Of a stretch of 64,000 bases of DNA, positions 43,828 to 53,689 are shown in pieces; within the stretch, counting starts at the first letter, position 1, and every line of letters starts with the position of its first letter. Under the pieces are notes generated by a model that made no database searches, was not told the DNA's origin, and saw only the letters and a program-made list of their open reading frames with translations. The stretch covers positions 119,209,564 through 119,273,563 of the forward strand of contig OW121741.1 of assembly GCA_933228675.1 (NCBI GenBank), given 5' to 3'. The position numbers and the translations under genes were made by a program. Origin of the DNA: Stomorhina lunata. Taxonomy: Eukaryota > Arthropoda > Insecta > Diptera > Rhiniidae.

Positions 43828-44829
43828 ATGACCGAGTTAAACGCTTTCATTAGGGCATCAGACCGCGTCGTTCAATTCTATGCTTACTTTTCCTCAATTG
43901 CACACGATGAACATACTTTACACACCTTACCAGTGCAAAAAGATGAAATTCTTCATCTGTGGTCTTCTCTTCGGACAATTTATGACGAACTCTTAGCCGA
44001 GCTTGAAGCTGAAGATATTAACGTGGCTTTGGCGACGGTGCAAAACAAATATTATGTGGCTTATGAAGCTCATCTTAAATGCTTGTCAAAAGCAAATGAG
44101 CTGATTGATCAGCTTTCAACTAAAGCTACTCCTCCTCCTGACAATATTGTGTTACCAAATGCCTCTACTCCCAATATATCGTTGCCACCCTGTGATACAG
44201 ACATTTTTTATGGAGACTATGTCTCTTGGCCAACGTTCAGAGACATGTTCTCCGCGTTGTACAAGAATAACCCCCGACTATCTCCTGTAGAAAAACTATA
44301 TCACTTGCTGAAGAAGACCCAAAACGAAGCTCGTGATATAGTTAAATCTTGCCCATTGACTAACGCAGGGTTCGAAATGGCCTGGAACAATTTAGTTGAA
44401 AGATATGAAAACAAAGAGGTGCTTCTCAATGCCCAATTGAAGACTCTCTTTAATTTAAACCCCATTCACAAGGAAACAGGTCCCAGCATAAAGGCTCTTC
44501 AACGTACAATTAATGATTGTATTACCAATTTATCGCTTCTTAGCATTGACACGGAGAAATGGGATGTTATATTTGTGTATTTATGCTCATCATGCGTCTC
44601 AGATGTTACTCTCGATTTGTGGAAACAACACCAACGAACGATTCCTGATTTACCCACTTGGAGACAGATGAATGACTTCCTTACATCTCGATATCAGACT
44701 TTGGAATCCTTTGCCGATCTTAGGTCTTCTAAACCCTCTTTCAACTCGATGAAGACTACACCCCCTACAAAATCCCAAGGTTATAAAGATGTTAAAAAGT
44801 TCAATTCATACCATACCAACGTAACCTAA
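43828..44829 (+). CDS. Element 2 Gag N-terminal part, ended by an in-frame TAA
   Basis: 333 codons aligned with residues 1 to about 338 of element 1 Gag-Pol: FIRASDRVV at the start and a DUF1759-like stretch (SLPPCDTDIFYGDYVSWPTF, about 118-300). The TAA at 44,827-44,829 falls where element 1 has Leu, between capsid and nucleocapsid. The frame simply continues after it: the first zinc knuckle (C codon at 44,845) lies between this stop and the next ATG. Either this is a nonsense mutation or translation reads through. A stop before the nucleocapsid would leave Gag without its RNA-binding part, which favours mutation. Confidence 0.85.
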   Translation: MTELNAFIRASDRVVQFYAYFSSIAHDEHTLHTLPVQKDEILHLWSSLRTIYDELLAELEAEDINVALATVQNKYYVAYEAHLKCLSKANELIDQLSTKATPPPDNIVLPNASTPNISLPPCDTDIFYGDYVSWPTFRDMFSALYKNNPRLSPVEKLYHLLKKTQNEARDIVKSCPLTNAGFEMAWNNLVERYENKEVLLNAQLKTLFNLNPIHKETGPSIKALQRTINDCITNLSLLSIDTEKWDVIFVYLCSSCVSDVTLDLWKQHQRTIPDLPTWRQMNDFLTSRYQTLESFADLRSSKPSFNSMKTTPPTKSQGYKDVKKFNSYHTNVT

Positions 44830-44898
44830 AATAAATCTCAAAAATGTTCTCTTTGTTCAGATTCACACCCCCTTCGTTTCTGCCCAATATTTCTTAAA

Positions 44899-47800
44899 AT
44901 GTCTATAGATGAGCGGTTGTCTTTAGTTAAGAAGCAAAAACGTTGTAACAATTGCTTAGCATCCTCCCATGAGTACAAAAAGTGTCAAAGTCAATATCTT
45001 TGTTCTTTTTGTAAACAAAAACACCACACTCTTCTTCATCGCACCTCAACTTCTCATGTTAACCAAGCCCAACATTGCAGCCAAACTCCTCCAGTTTCGA
45101 CATCTCGTGCCGTTACAACCCCCGATGATCAACCATCAACCTCTTCTGCTGCATTAGCCAGAACACACAAAACATTCACAACTCGATTACAGTCCACTCC
45201 TTATGTCTCAATACTCCTTGGTACAGCGTTAGTAGATGTTTGTGTAGGTGAAGTTAGATTTACTTGTCGTGCTTTGATAGACCCCGCTTCGGAAGCATCG
45301 TTTATTTCTGCCTCTCTTCAAAAGAAACTGTCATTGCCGACAAGATGCTCTCAGACGCAAGTGATTGGTCTAAACGGTTCTGTCACCGCCACCTCTAGCC
45401 AAACTTGTTCCATCGCATTAGGTTCTCCAATAGATAACAACTTTTCGATAAAAATAGATGCTTTTGTGGTTCGAAAAGTTACTGGTCAATTACCATATAA
45501 GGATATTCTCTCTTCTCTACAAACCAAATTCGACGGCTTGCAATTTGCAGATTACGATGACCGAAAGGGATCTCAAATTGATATCCTATTAGGAGGAGAT
45601 ATTTACCCACATGTTATCCGCGATGGCATTAAATGGGACCATGAAAACCAGCTTGTCGCACAAAAAACCATATTCGGATGGATTGTGACCGGTCAGGTTG
45701 TTTCATCAACTCCCACCCCAACTGTTTCTTCATTTTACAATGAATTAGATCTTAACTTTCAGTTAACGCGGTTCTGGGAACTTGAGGAAGTACCAGAAAT
45801 AAGTCGCCTCTCAGAAGAAGATCTTTATTGCGAAGATCTTTACAAAAGGACCACATATCGAAATGATGAAGGAAGATTCGTAGTTTCACTCCCATTTAGA
45901 AAGGAGTTTCCCCTTGCAAAAAACCTTGGTTACTCACGTAATCTGGCCATTGCTCAATATCTTCGTAATGAAGCCCGTTTATTAAAACAACTCGATGACA
46001 AATCAAACTATGATAAAGTCATCACCGAATATCTTACCCTTAAGCATATGAAGAGAATTCACCCCGATTTGTCCGCAAGCTCTAATACTTCGTATTATCT
46101 TCCCCATCATGCTGTCATTAAACCTGACAGCACAACAACTAAGCTCCGAGTCGTTTTCAATGCCTCAAACCCCTCGTCTAACGGGACTAGTTTGAATGAC
46201 ATACTCTATTCTGGCCCCGTTTTACAAGTTGATCTCAATACCCTAATTCTTAGATGGCGTTTGTTTCGATATGTTTTCAACGCTGATATAGAGAAAATGT
46301 ATCGACAAATTCTTGTCAACAACAAGCAAACCCCTTATCAACGCATAATCTTTCGAAACTCACCCGATGAACAATTAATGGACTTCGAAATGCGCACAGT
46401 TACTTTTGGAGTAAATTGCGCCCCATACCTAGCAATTCGAACATTGCTGGAGCTAGCCAATCATTGTGAATCTGAGCACCCCATCGTATCCGAAGTTCTA
46501 AGGCGTTATATGTATGTTGATGACGTACTCTTTGGCTCACATGATCTGGAATCTGCAACTCAAGCTCGTAAAGACTTGACTAAAGTCCTAAGCTCAGCTG
46601 GATTTTCTTTGAGAAAATGGACTGCAAACAATCAACATATTCTTAGTGATATTTCCCCGGATCATCTTCTCGATTCCAATTTTCTAAATTTGTCGGATTC
46701 CAGCACGTCGAAAACATTAGGTCTAAGGTGGAACGCAGGGCGTGATTTCTTTTATTTTAAACCCTCTAAATTTTCAACTGAAAGTGTTTTTACTAAAAGA
46801 GCGGTGCTATCCGATATAGCAAAACTTTTTGATCCCGCCGGATGGCTGGCCCCCAAGATAATCGTTGCAAAGATTATCATGCAGCAAATTTGGAAGGACC
46901 AGACGGATTGGGATGAAATAATATCTCCACAAGTCTTAAAACAGTGGCAACACTTTCTCGAAGACTACCCCAATATAGAACAAATCAAGATTCCGCGTTT
47001 CGTTGAATATAACCCTTCTTTTTCTATTGAATTGCACGGATTCTGTGATGCGTCGGAAAGAGCATATGCTGCTACGTTGTATCTTCGTGTTGAAAACCCT
47101 AAAGGCGAAGTTCACACCCACCTGCTAGCAGCAAAAACCAAAGTTTCCCCCATTAAATTTATAACTTTACCCCGAAAAGAACTTTGCGGTGCTGTGCTTA
47201 TGGCAAAAATGTTTAAAACAATACAGACCCAGTTGAACTTTGGAAACCCTCGCATCTGTATGTGGACAGACTCCACTATAGTGCTATCATGGCTTCAGAA
47301 ACCCGCGAATTATTGGAATACATTCGTCGCAAATCGTGTCTCAGCAATCATTAAGGTATTAGACACAGACGTTTGGTTTCATGTAGACTCGAAAGACAAC
47401 CCCGCCGATCTGGCCTCCCGTGGGATCGCAGCTAGGGAATTGATCTCAAATAGCCTTTGGTGGCATGGGCCTCCATGGCTAAAATTATCTCACTCATCTT
47501 GGCCAACTTATAAGTTTAATCTAGAAACCCAAGAAGAAATGAAACCCGTTAGATCCCACGTTAATCAAGTGGTTTCAACAGATATTCTGGATCGTTTCTC
47601 GGATCTAGCAAGAGCCATGCGTGTGATCTGCTATGTTTTTCGATTTTTTCATCGGACCTCTCAATCTCATCACTCTACCTTTGCTACAACCCACTTGAAT
47701 CAATCCGAACTCAATCACGTCAAGAACAGATTAATTATCTTATGTCAACGACTACACTTTCCAGAATACGAGATTCTGCATCAAGGGTTGCCCGTACCAC

Positions 47801-49077
47801 GTAAAAGTGATCTTTTGACATTAAACCCCTTTATAGACTCTAAAGGATTCATGAGAGTAAATGGCAGATTATCCCAATCACCGGTACTCACTTATGACGA
47901 ACGGTTCCCAAAAATATTACCCTACAATGCCAAATTCACTCGACTTTATCTCGAACTGATTCACAAAACATCAGTTCACGGAGAAAATTCCCTCTTACTG
48001 CGACTAATGCGAATTGAATTTTGGGTCCCGAAACTTAAGAACCTCACTAAAACGATTGTTCGAAACTGCAAAGAATGTGTTTTGCAGAAGCATCTCCGCA
48101 GTCAACAGATTATGGGATCACTACCACCGGAAAGAACGACTTTAACACGCCCGTTTACTAACACAGGAGTAGACTTTGCAGGCCCGTTCGACATAAAGTC
48201 TTATGCTGGACGAGGATGCAAATTAACGAAGGGCTATGTACTCGTCTTTGTGTGCCTAGCAACAAAGGCCATTCACTTGGAAGTCACAAGCGAGATTTCC
48301 ACCCCCGCTTTTATGGCAGCATTTGCAAGGTTTTTCTCCCGTCGTGGGTGTCCACACTCAATTTATTCGGACAATGGAACTGCATTTGTTGGCGCATCGA
48401 ATATTTTGGTTAAGGATAAGAACGATTTTATCTCCCTTGTTAGACAATCCCTGATGTCGCAAAATGCTTTTCAATCAATTGAGTGGCATTTTATCCCCCC
48501 TGGTGCTCCACATATGGGTGGTATTTGGGAGGCTGGTGTAAAGAGCTTTAAAGCTCACTTAAAAAAGGTAACTCATGCCCAAAAAATGACTCATGAGGAA
48601 TTTTCCACGATGCTTTCTCGGATAGAAGCTTGTTTGAATTCTCGACCTCTAAGTCCTATGACGGACAATCCATCAGATATCGTTGCTCTAACCCCAGGAC
48701 ATTTTTTAATAGGATCCCCCCTTTTATCACCTGCTGAGCCAGATATCTCTCAGAACTCGTTAAGTTATGCCAATAGATGGCAAAAACTCAAAATTCTTCA
48801 CCATAATTTCGCTCTAAGATGGAAAGAAGAATATCTGAAAGAGCTTCATAAGAGAACTAAGTGGAAGTATCCCCAGCGCGACTTCGCAGAAAAGGACCTT
48901 GTAGTTATTCGACGTGACAATTTGCCACCAAACCAGTGGAGATTAGGTCGTGTAGAAAAAGTTATATATGGCCCGGACTCTAGAGTTAGAGTTTGCGAAG
49001 TTCGTACATCTACTGGACTTATAACCCGACCGATTGTTAAATTAGTTTTACTACCCCCTGTAAACAACAATAATTAA
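44899..49077 (+). CDS. Element 2 Pol part: nucleocapsid remainder, protease, RT, RNase H, integrase
   Basis: 1392 codons from the first ATG after the in-frame TAA. The open frame itself starts at 44,830, so the first zinc knuckle is excluded if translation begins here. Order: knuckles (C16-C19-H24-C29, C35-C38-H42/43-H47); protease with D128 in RALIDPASEASF, where element 1 has DSA; RT with D462 and YVDD at 538-541; RNase H with D716, E760, D790 and D836; integrase zinc site; integrase core near 1092, 1158 and 1211 (GVDFAGPF, YSDNGTAF, GGIWEAGVK); and a DUF5641-like end. Apart from the stop the frame is intact, as expected of a young insertion. The DPA triad may affect the protease. Confidence 0.9.
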   Translation: MSIDERLSLVKKQKRCNNCLASSHEYKKCQSQYLCSFCKQKHHTLLHRTSTSHVNQAQHCSQTPPVSTSRAVTTPDDQPSTSSAALARTHKTFTTRLQSTPYVSILLGTALVDVCVGEVRFTCRALIDPASEASFISASLQKKLSLPTRCSQTQVIGLNGSVTATSSQTCSIALGSPIDNNFSIKIDAFVVRKVTGQLPYKDILSSLQTKFDGLQFADYDDRKGSQIDILLGGDIYPHVIRDGIKWDHENQLVAQKTIFGWIVTGQVVSSTPTPTVSSFYNELDLNFQLTRFWELEEVPEISRLSEEDLYCEDLYKRTTYRNDEGRFVVSLPFRKEFPLAKNLGYSRNLAIAQYLRNEARLLKQLDDKSNYDKVITEYLTLKHMKRIHPDLSASSNTSYYLPHHAVIKPDSTTTKLRVVFNASNPSSNGTSLNDILYSGPVLQVDLNTLILRWRLFRYVFNADIEKMYRQILVNNKQTPYQRIIFRNSPDEQLMDFEMRTVTFGVNCAPYLAIRTLLELANHCESEHPIVSEVLRRYMYVDDVLFGSHDLESATQARKDLTKVLSSAGFSLRKWTANNQHILSDISPDHLLDSNFLNLSDSSTSKTLGLRWNAGRDFFYFKPSKFSTESVFTKRAVLSDIAKLFDPAGWLAPKIIVAKIIMQQIWKDQTDWDEIISPQVLKQWQHFLEDYPNIEQIKIPRFVEYNPSFSIELHGFCDASERAYAATLYLRVENPKGEVHTHLLAAKTKVSPIKFITLPRKELCGAVLMAKMFKTIQTQLNFGNPRICMWTDSTIVLSWLQKPANYWNTFVANRVSAIIKVLDTDVWFHVDSKDNPADLASRGIAARELISNSLWWHGPPWLKLSHSSWPTYKFNLETQEEMKPVRSHVNQVVSTDILDRFSDLARAMRVICYVFRFFHRTSQSHHSTFATTHLNQSELNHVKNRLIILCQRLHFPEYEILHQGLPVPRKSDLLTLNPFIDSKGFMRVNGRLSQSPVLTYDERFPKILPYNAKFTRLYLELIHKTSVHGENSLLLRLMRIEFWVPKLKNLTKTIVRNCKECVLQKHLRSQQIMGSLPPERTTLTRPFTNTGVDFAGPFDIKSYAGRGCKLTKGYVLVFVCLATKAIHLEVTSEISTPAFMAAFARFFSRRGCPHSIYSDNGTAFVGASNILVKDKNDFISLVRQSLMSQNAFQSIEWHFIPPGAPHMGGIWEAGVKSFKAHLKKVTHAQKMTHEEFSTMLSRIEACLNSRPLSPMTDNPSDIVALTPGHFLIGSPLLSPAEPDISQNSLSYANRWQKLKILHHNFALRWKEEYLKELHKRTKWKYPQRDFAEKDLVVIRRDNLPPNQWRLGRVEKVIYGPDSRVRVCEVRTSTGLITRPIVKLVLLPPVNNNN

Positions 49078-49080
49078 CTA

Positions 49081-49094
49081 TTTTACCTTTTCAG
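49081..49094 (+). promoter_or_regulatory. Predicted 3' splice site upstream of element 2 ORF2
   Basis: TTTTACCTTTTCAG, with AG at 49,093-49,094, lies just after the pol stop. The ORF2 ATG is 6 nt downstream. The position matches the acceptor in element 1. Confidence 0.6.
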
Positions 49095-49099
49095 CTAAG

Positions 49100-49645
49100 A
49101 TGACTACCCCACCTAGGCGCTTGAGAACCAACCGCATCACCAGAACCGATGCCTCAAATAGCCACAGTAACACCTTGTCCCTTCGCTCTAGGACTAATAG
49201 TGACGGATCTACAAATATTCAAAACGGTTCTTTGTCTGGTCGCCAAAGAAGACTTAAGGACTGCAGATATTGTAACAAAGATCATCCCTTAAGGAAATGT
49301 TTACGTTTTAAACGATTATCAGTACGGGATAGACTCAAGGTAGTCCGAAAATACGGCTACTGTTACAATTGTCTCGCTCATTCACATTTTCTGCAGAATT
49401 GTCGGTGCCGGGATAGATGCCGAGAATGCCTTTCCAACCACCATACACTTCTTCATTATAATAGAAAAGACCGAAAAAGACACAATAACCGACTTCAAGG
49501 ACATAGCAAAGAAAACCTTCAACATCAAGAAAAACATCAACAGCCTCAATCAACACAACTACAAACCAGCTATTCTGTAAACCCACAACCTGGACTTGGC
49601 TCCTCCAGCTTCCCAACCATTGTAATCAACGTCACATCTAAATAG
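49100..49645 (+). CDS. Element 2 ORF2: zinc-knuckle protein in the env position
   Basis: 181 codons. A basic Ser/Thr/Arg-rich N-terminus is followed by three zinc sites: C55-C58-H62-C67, C88-C91-H96-C101 and C107-C110-H114/115-H119. They match element 1 ORF2 closely (YCYNCLAHSHFL against YCENCLAHSHLI) and the Gag nucleocapsid more distantly. A Gln/His/Asn-rich tail leads to FPTIVINV, which corresponds to the first strand of the protease-like domain of element 1 ORF2; the protein stops there. It therefore keeps the knuckles and lacks the protease-like part. It has no membrane segment or signal peptide, so it is not an envelope. Nucleic-acid binding is likely by family; the biological role is unknown. 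Confidence 0.85.
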   Translation: MTTPPRRLRTNRITRTDASNSHSNTLSLRSRTNSDGSTNIQNGSLSGRQRRLKDCRYCNKDHPLRKCLRFKRLSVRDRLKVVRKYGYCYNCLAHSHFLQNCRCRDRCRECLSNHHTLLHYNRKDRKRHNNRLQGHSKENLQHQEKHQQPQSTQLQTSYSVNPQPGLGSSSFPTIVINVTSK

Positions 49646-49844
49646 TTTTTTTGGTTTACAATTTTATTATGCTTATAAAAGTACAAATTTATGAATTAAT
49701 TATATACTTACTTATATACCTTATTGATCTTCTACTTATGTACATACTAATTTTTTGATAACTTGAATTTTATAATTTTGAAAAAAAAAAAAATCTAAAT
49801 CTAAATCTTCTCCAACTCCTTCAGCAAGGTATTGCATTCCTGCA

Positions 49845-49857
49845 AGAGGGGGCGGGA
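49845..49857 (+). promoter_or_regulatory. Polypurine tract of element 2
   Basis: AGAGGGGGCGGGA directly abuts the 3' LTR and shares GGGGGCGGGA with element 1. Confidence 0.85.
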
Positions 49858-50198
49858 TGTTTAGTTGAATAACTGAAATATCATTTAACTATTATTTTGC
49901 TCTATGATGTATCTATTAATATTGTGAATTATTTATGCATAAAAGCTCTCTCTTTTTCTCATCATTGGTGAGAGGAGTTTTTAGTACATTTTAAGCTACT
50001 CATTTTTTGTAGTAATATAAGGAGTTTAATTTAAACGCAATTAGTTTTTAGTTTGAGTTCTGACTGAATCGGCAAAAGGCAAGTCAACCCTGTGACACTA
50101 ATAAAAAGTGAATTGAATATTTAATATTGTGTTTTTTTTTGTTCCCAAAATTGCATATAAAATAATTCCAAGTATTGGACTAAGTGCTCCCCCAAACA
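49858..50198 (+). repeat. Element 2 3' LTR (341 bp)
   Basis: Reads identical to the 5' LTR from TGTTTAG to CCCAAACA. Poly(A) signal AATAAA at 50,100-50,105. ATTAA follows directly. Confidence 0.95.
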
Positions 50199-50203
50199 AT
50201 TAA

Positions 50204-52480
50204 TTTTAGGAAAAAAATGAAATTTTTAGGAAAAAGTTACATTTAAAGAGAAGAAATGAAATTTTTTATGGAAAAAATACTTTTTTGGCTTTCAGAAAAA
50301 ATATACTTTTTTGGAAAAGTTTACTTTTTTAGTAGAAGGTCCCTAGAAAGTCGATTTAGTTCTTTAACATTTTTGCTAAAATATATTTTTATATTTTAGG
50401 GAAAAAATTGATTTCAGAGAATGATAATGATAAAAGGGACATTATAGGATAAAAGTATTATTAAGGGAAATAGTATCGATTTTATTATAAAGTCAATTTT
50501 TTAGGGTATTATTAGGGATTATTTGAGAAAAAGTGACTCTTTAGGGAAAAGGTTACTTTATTATAGAAAATATTACATTTTCTGGGAAAAGGGTGACTGT
50601 TTAAGATAAATGACTGATGAAGGAAAAATTTATGTTTTAGGGAAAAATTTATTTTTTAGGGAAAAATTGATTTTTTAGGGAAAACTTGATTTTTTAAGAA
50701 AAAATTGATTTTTAGAGAAAAATTGATTTGTTAGGGAAAATTGATTTTTTTATTATATAAAATGTGATTTTTTCAAGAAAAAAGGCCCCCTTTAATAAAA
50801 AAGTGACGTTATAGGGAAAATATTACTTTCAAGAAAAGGATGAAGTGACTCTTTAAGAAGTAAAGTGAACTTTTAATAAAAAAATATTTTTTTTGAATTT
50901 TTCAGGTAAAACGTGACTATTTAGAAAAAATTTACTCTTCAGGGAAAAAGGTACTTTTTTTTATAGAAAATATAACATTTTCTGGGAAAAAGTGACTATT
51001 TTATATAAAAAGAATTACTTTTTTTGGAAAAATAAAAGTAAATTATTGGAGAAAAAGTGATTTTTTAGGGAAAAAGTGAATTTTTTATAGCAACCGAACT
51101 TTAGGAAAAAAGTATTTTTTAGGGAAAAAGTAACTATTTTATTAAAAAAGTGAGCATTTTTGGGAAAAGGTGACTTTTTATGGAAAAGATTTCTTTTTTG
51201 GAAAAAATTGGCCTTTTAGGGAAAAAGTGCCTTTATATACAAAAATTGAGTGACTTCTTTTTGGAAAAAAAAAATAGTTTTTGTTTTTTTTTTTATAAAA
51301 TAAAACAAATTTTTAGGGGAAAAATGACTAATTTAAGGAAAAATTAAATTTTTTAAGGAAATTTTAATTTTTTAGGGAAAAAGTGACTTTTTAGGAAAAA
51401 AAAATTTTAGGGAAAAAGTGACTTTTTTTATATTTTTTGAGGAAAAATTAGTTTTTGGCATAAAAGTATTTTTTTAGGAAAAAAAAAGTATCTTTTAGGG
51501 AAAATTTACATTTTAGGATAAAAATATTTTTATAGAAAAATTAAATTTTGAGGGAAAAACTGATTGGAAAATTTATATTTTTGTGAAAAAAATATTGTTT
51601 TAGAAAACTTATATTTTCTTTTTTTAGAATTTTTAGAGAAGAAGTGAATTTTAAGAATATAGTGACTGTTTTAGCGAAAAATTAATTTTTTGAAAAATTG
51701 TTTTAGAAAAAAAAAAAAAAAACTTTTTTAAAGTGAGTTTTTAGAAAAAGGTGACTTTTTTAGAAAAAAGTAACGTTTTAAAAAAAAAGTGACTTTTAAA
51801 AAAAGTGACTTTTTTAGAAAAAAGTGATGTTTTAAAAAAAAAGAGACTTTTTTAGAAAAAAGTGACGCTTTTTAAACAAAAGTGGGGTTTTAAGAAAAAA
51901 TTTGCTGTATATGAAATTTTAGAAAAAATAATTTCCTTTTTGTGGAGATTCAATTTTTTGACAAAAAAAAATACTTTTAGTAAAAAGTTTTTGGGGGAAA
52001 AATTATTTTTAGGGGGAAAAAATTCTTATTATTACTTTTTATGACAAAAGAGTCTATTGAACCATTATTTTTTAACATGTTGTAAAAAAGAGACTTCTGC
52101 AGATATTTTGGGTTAAAATATAAATTTTTTTTTAAATCTACTTTTAGGCAAAATGTAACTTTTAGTGATAACATAAATTTGGAGTGAAAAAGTTAAGTTA
52201 CTTTGACTTTTTGGAGAAAATTAAAATTTCCAGGAATAAGTATCTTCTTAAGAAAAAAGTCCTCTAAAAAGTGAACTTAAAAACAAAAAACATTTATATC
52301 TGTAGAACGGTTTTTGATAGCGAAATAGAGCAGTTTTGTAGAAAACGTTTATTTGAATAAAAATAAAAAGTTAATACTAAAAAGTGCCTTTTAAGAACTT
52401 GTCATGAAAGAAGTGCCTTATTTGATGATATTTCGTAGAAAAATTTAATTTTTGAGAAAGTTAAAAAAAACTTATATTTC
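50204..52480. repeat. Degenerate array, TTTTTAGGGAAAAAGTGAC units
   Basis: Units of about 15-20 bp built on TTTTAGGGAAAAAGTGACT with many indels. GTGAC is frequent. The left edge lies on the far side of element 2 (about 41,975-42,069). The reverse-complement motif AAAAAGTCACTTTTT forms the array at 60.1 kb. Confidence 0.85.
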
Positions 52481-53689
52481 ATTTAATTTTTTTTTTTCAA
52501 AAATAACCCACTGTATTTTTCAATTTGATATCATTTTTTTAACATTTCCTAAATACAATATAAATTTTGGGTAATTGTGGGTGTATTTTTATAATCAAAT
52601 ATTTTTTGATTGCTTGTATGCTACCAAAGGAACGCAACAACTCTAGAGATTTGAAACATGTTGAAAGACATTTGAAGACATTTCTAAGTTTGAAATTTTT
52701 ATTTTAAAATACAAAAAAAGCATTACACGAGCTTCATATAATTTTATTAGACAAAATTCTACTAATTTGACAATTTTTGTTTTTTTTTTGCTCTGGCTTT
52801 TGTAATTTAGAAGAATTGCGAAAAAATTAAATTACTTTTATAGAGAATTTAAATCGTTATTAGTTTATTTTTTTTTTTTTTCATATAATGTCTATAAGAA
52901 AAATTAGGAAAAACGAAGGAGTAAAGTAATGAAAACAATTGCTAAGAGTTTTGAAGAAAAATAAAGTATTAGTTACGTTTTTTTGTGTATGAAAATACCA
53001 GGTAATGTCAATATAATAAAATTAAATGAGAAAAATTAACAATAAACTTTAATTTTGATAGCGTGAAATATTTTACAATGAAATTTTTAATACAAAAAAG
53101 AGTTTTCTCAAGAATTTATAAAAATGGAGCTTTAAGAGACCAAATATAAATTTAGGAAATTTATTTCTATAAATTTAAATTTTGACATACCATTCCATAA
53201 CAAATACCTCATGTTTAACTAAATAATATTAAATTATCATAATTCCCTTATCTTCTTCTTCTTTTTATGATATTATTAATTTTGCATATCAATTACATTA
53301 CTTCCACTCATCTCATCGTCAATTTTAAGTGTAAGTGCCTTTATTCTATTGACTGCTAATTACTCAAAGCTTGTCATCAATTACAAAAATTCCAATTTGA
53401 TTATTAATTTCAAATTAATTGAAAAGTAATATAAAATTTCCTTTTTATTCCTACTATATATAGGATTATAATTAAAAAATATCAATATCGCTAAAAATGT
53501 AAGAGATAAGCATATAAATTAATTATGACTTTAAATTAAATTCAAAAATTTATAAGAACCCAAAGGTATTAAAGAAATATGAGTGATAACAAGGAAAAGG
53601 TAATGTTTTAGGGAAAATGAGACTTATTAAGGCAAAAGTTACTTTTATTTGGCAAAACATGCCTTTATTGGAACAAATTACTTAACAGG
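52481..53689. other. AT-rich spacer
   Basis: T runs near 52,480, 52,780 and 52,870. No gene or element seen. The last 100 bp carries a few worn GGGAAAATGAGAC-like units of the neighbouring array. Confidence 0.5.

Larger units (their letters stand above)
42070..50203 (+). mobile_element. Complete BEL/Pao LTR retrotransposon, element 2, with target duplications
   Basis: Consists of ATTAA (42,070-42,074), the 5' LTR, a 1412-nt leader, gag, pol, ORF2, a polypurine tract, the 3' LTR and ATTAA (50,199-50,203). The LTRs read as identical over 341 bp, so the insertion is recent. The Gag-Pol frame nevertheless has an in-frame TAA. Its proteins are clearly related to, but distinct from, those of element 1. 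It sits inside a tandem array. Confidence 0.95.
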
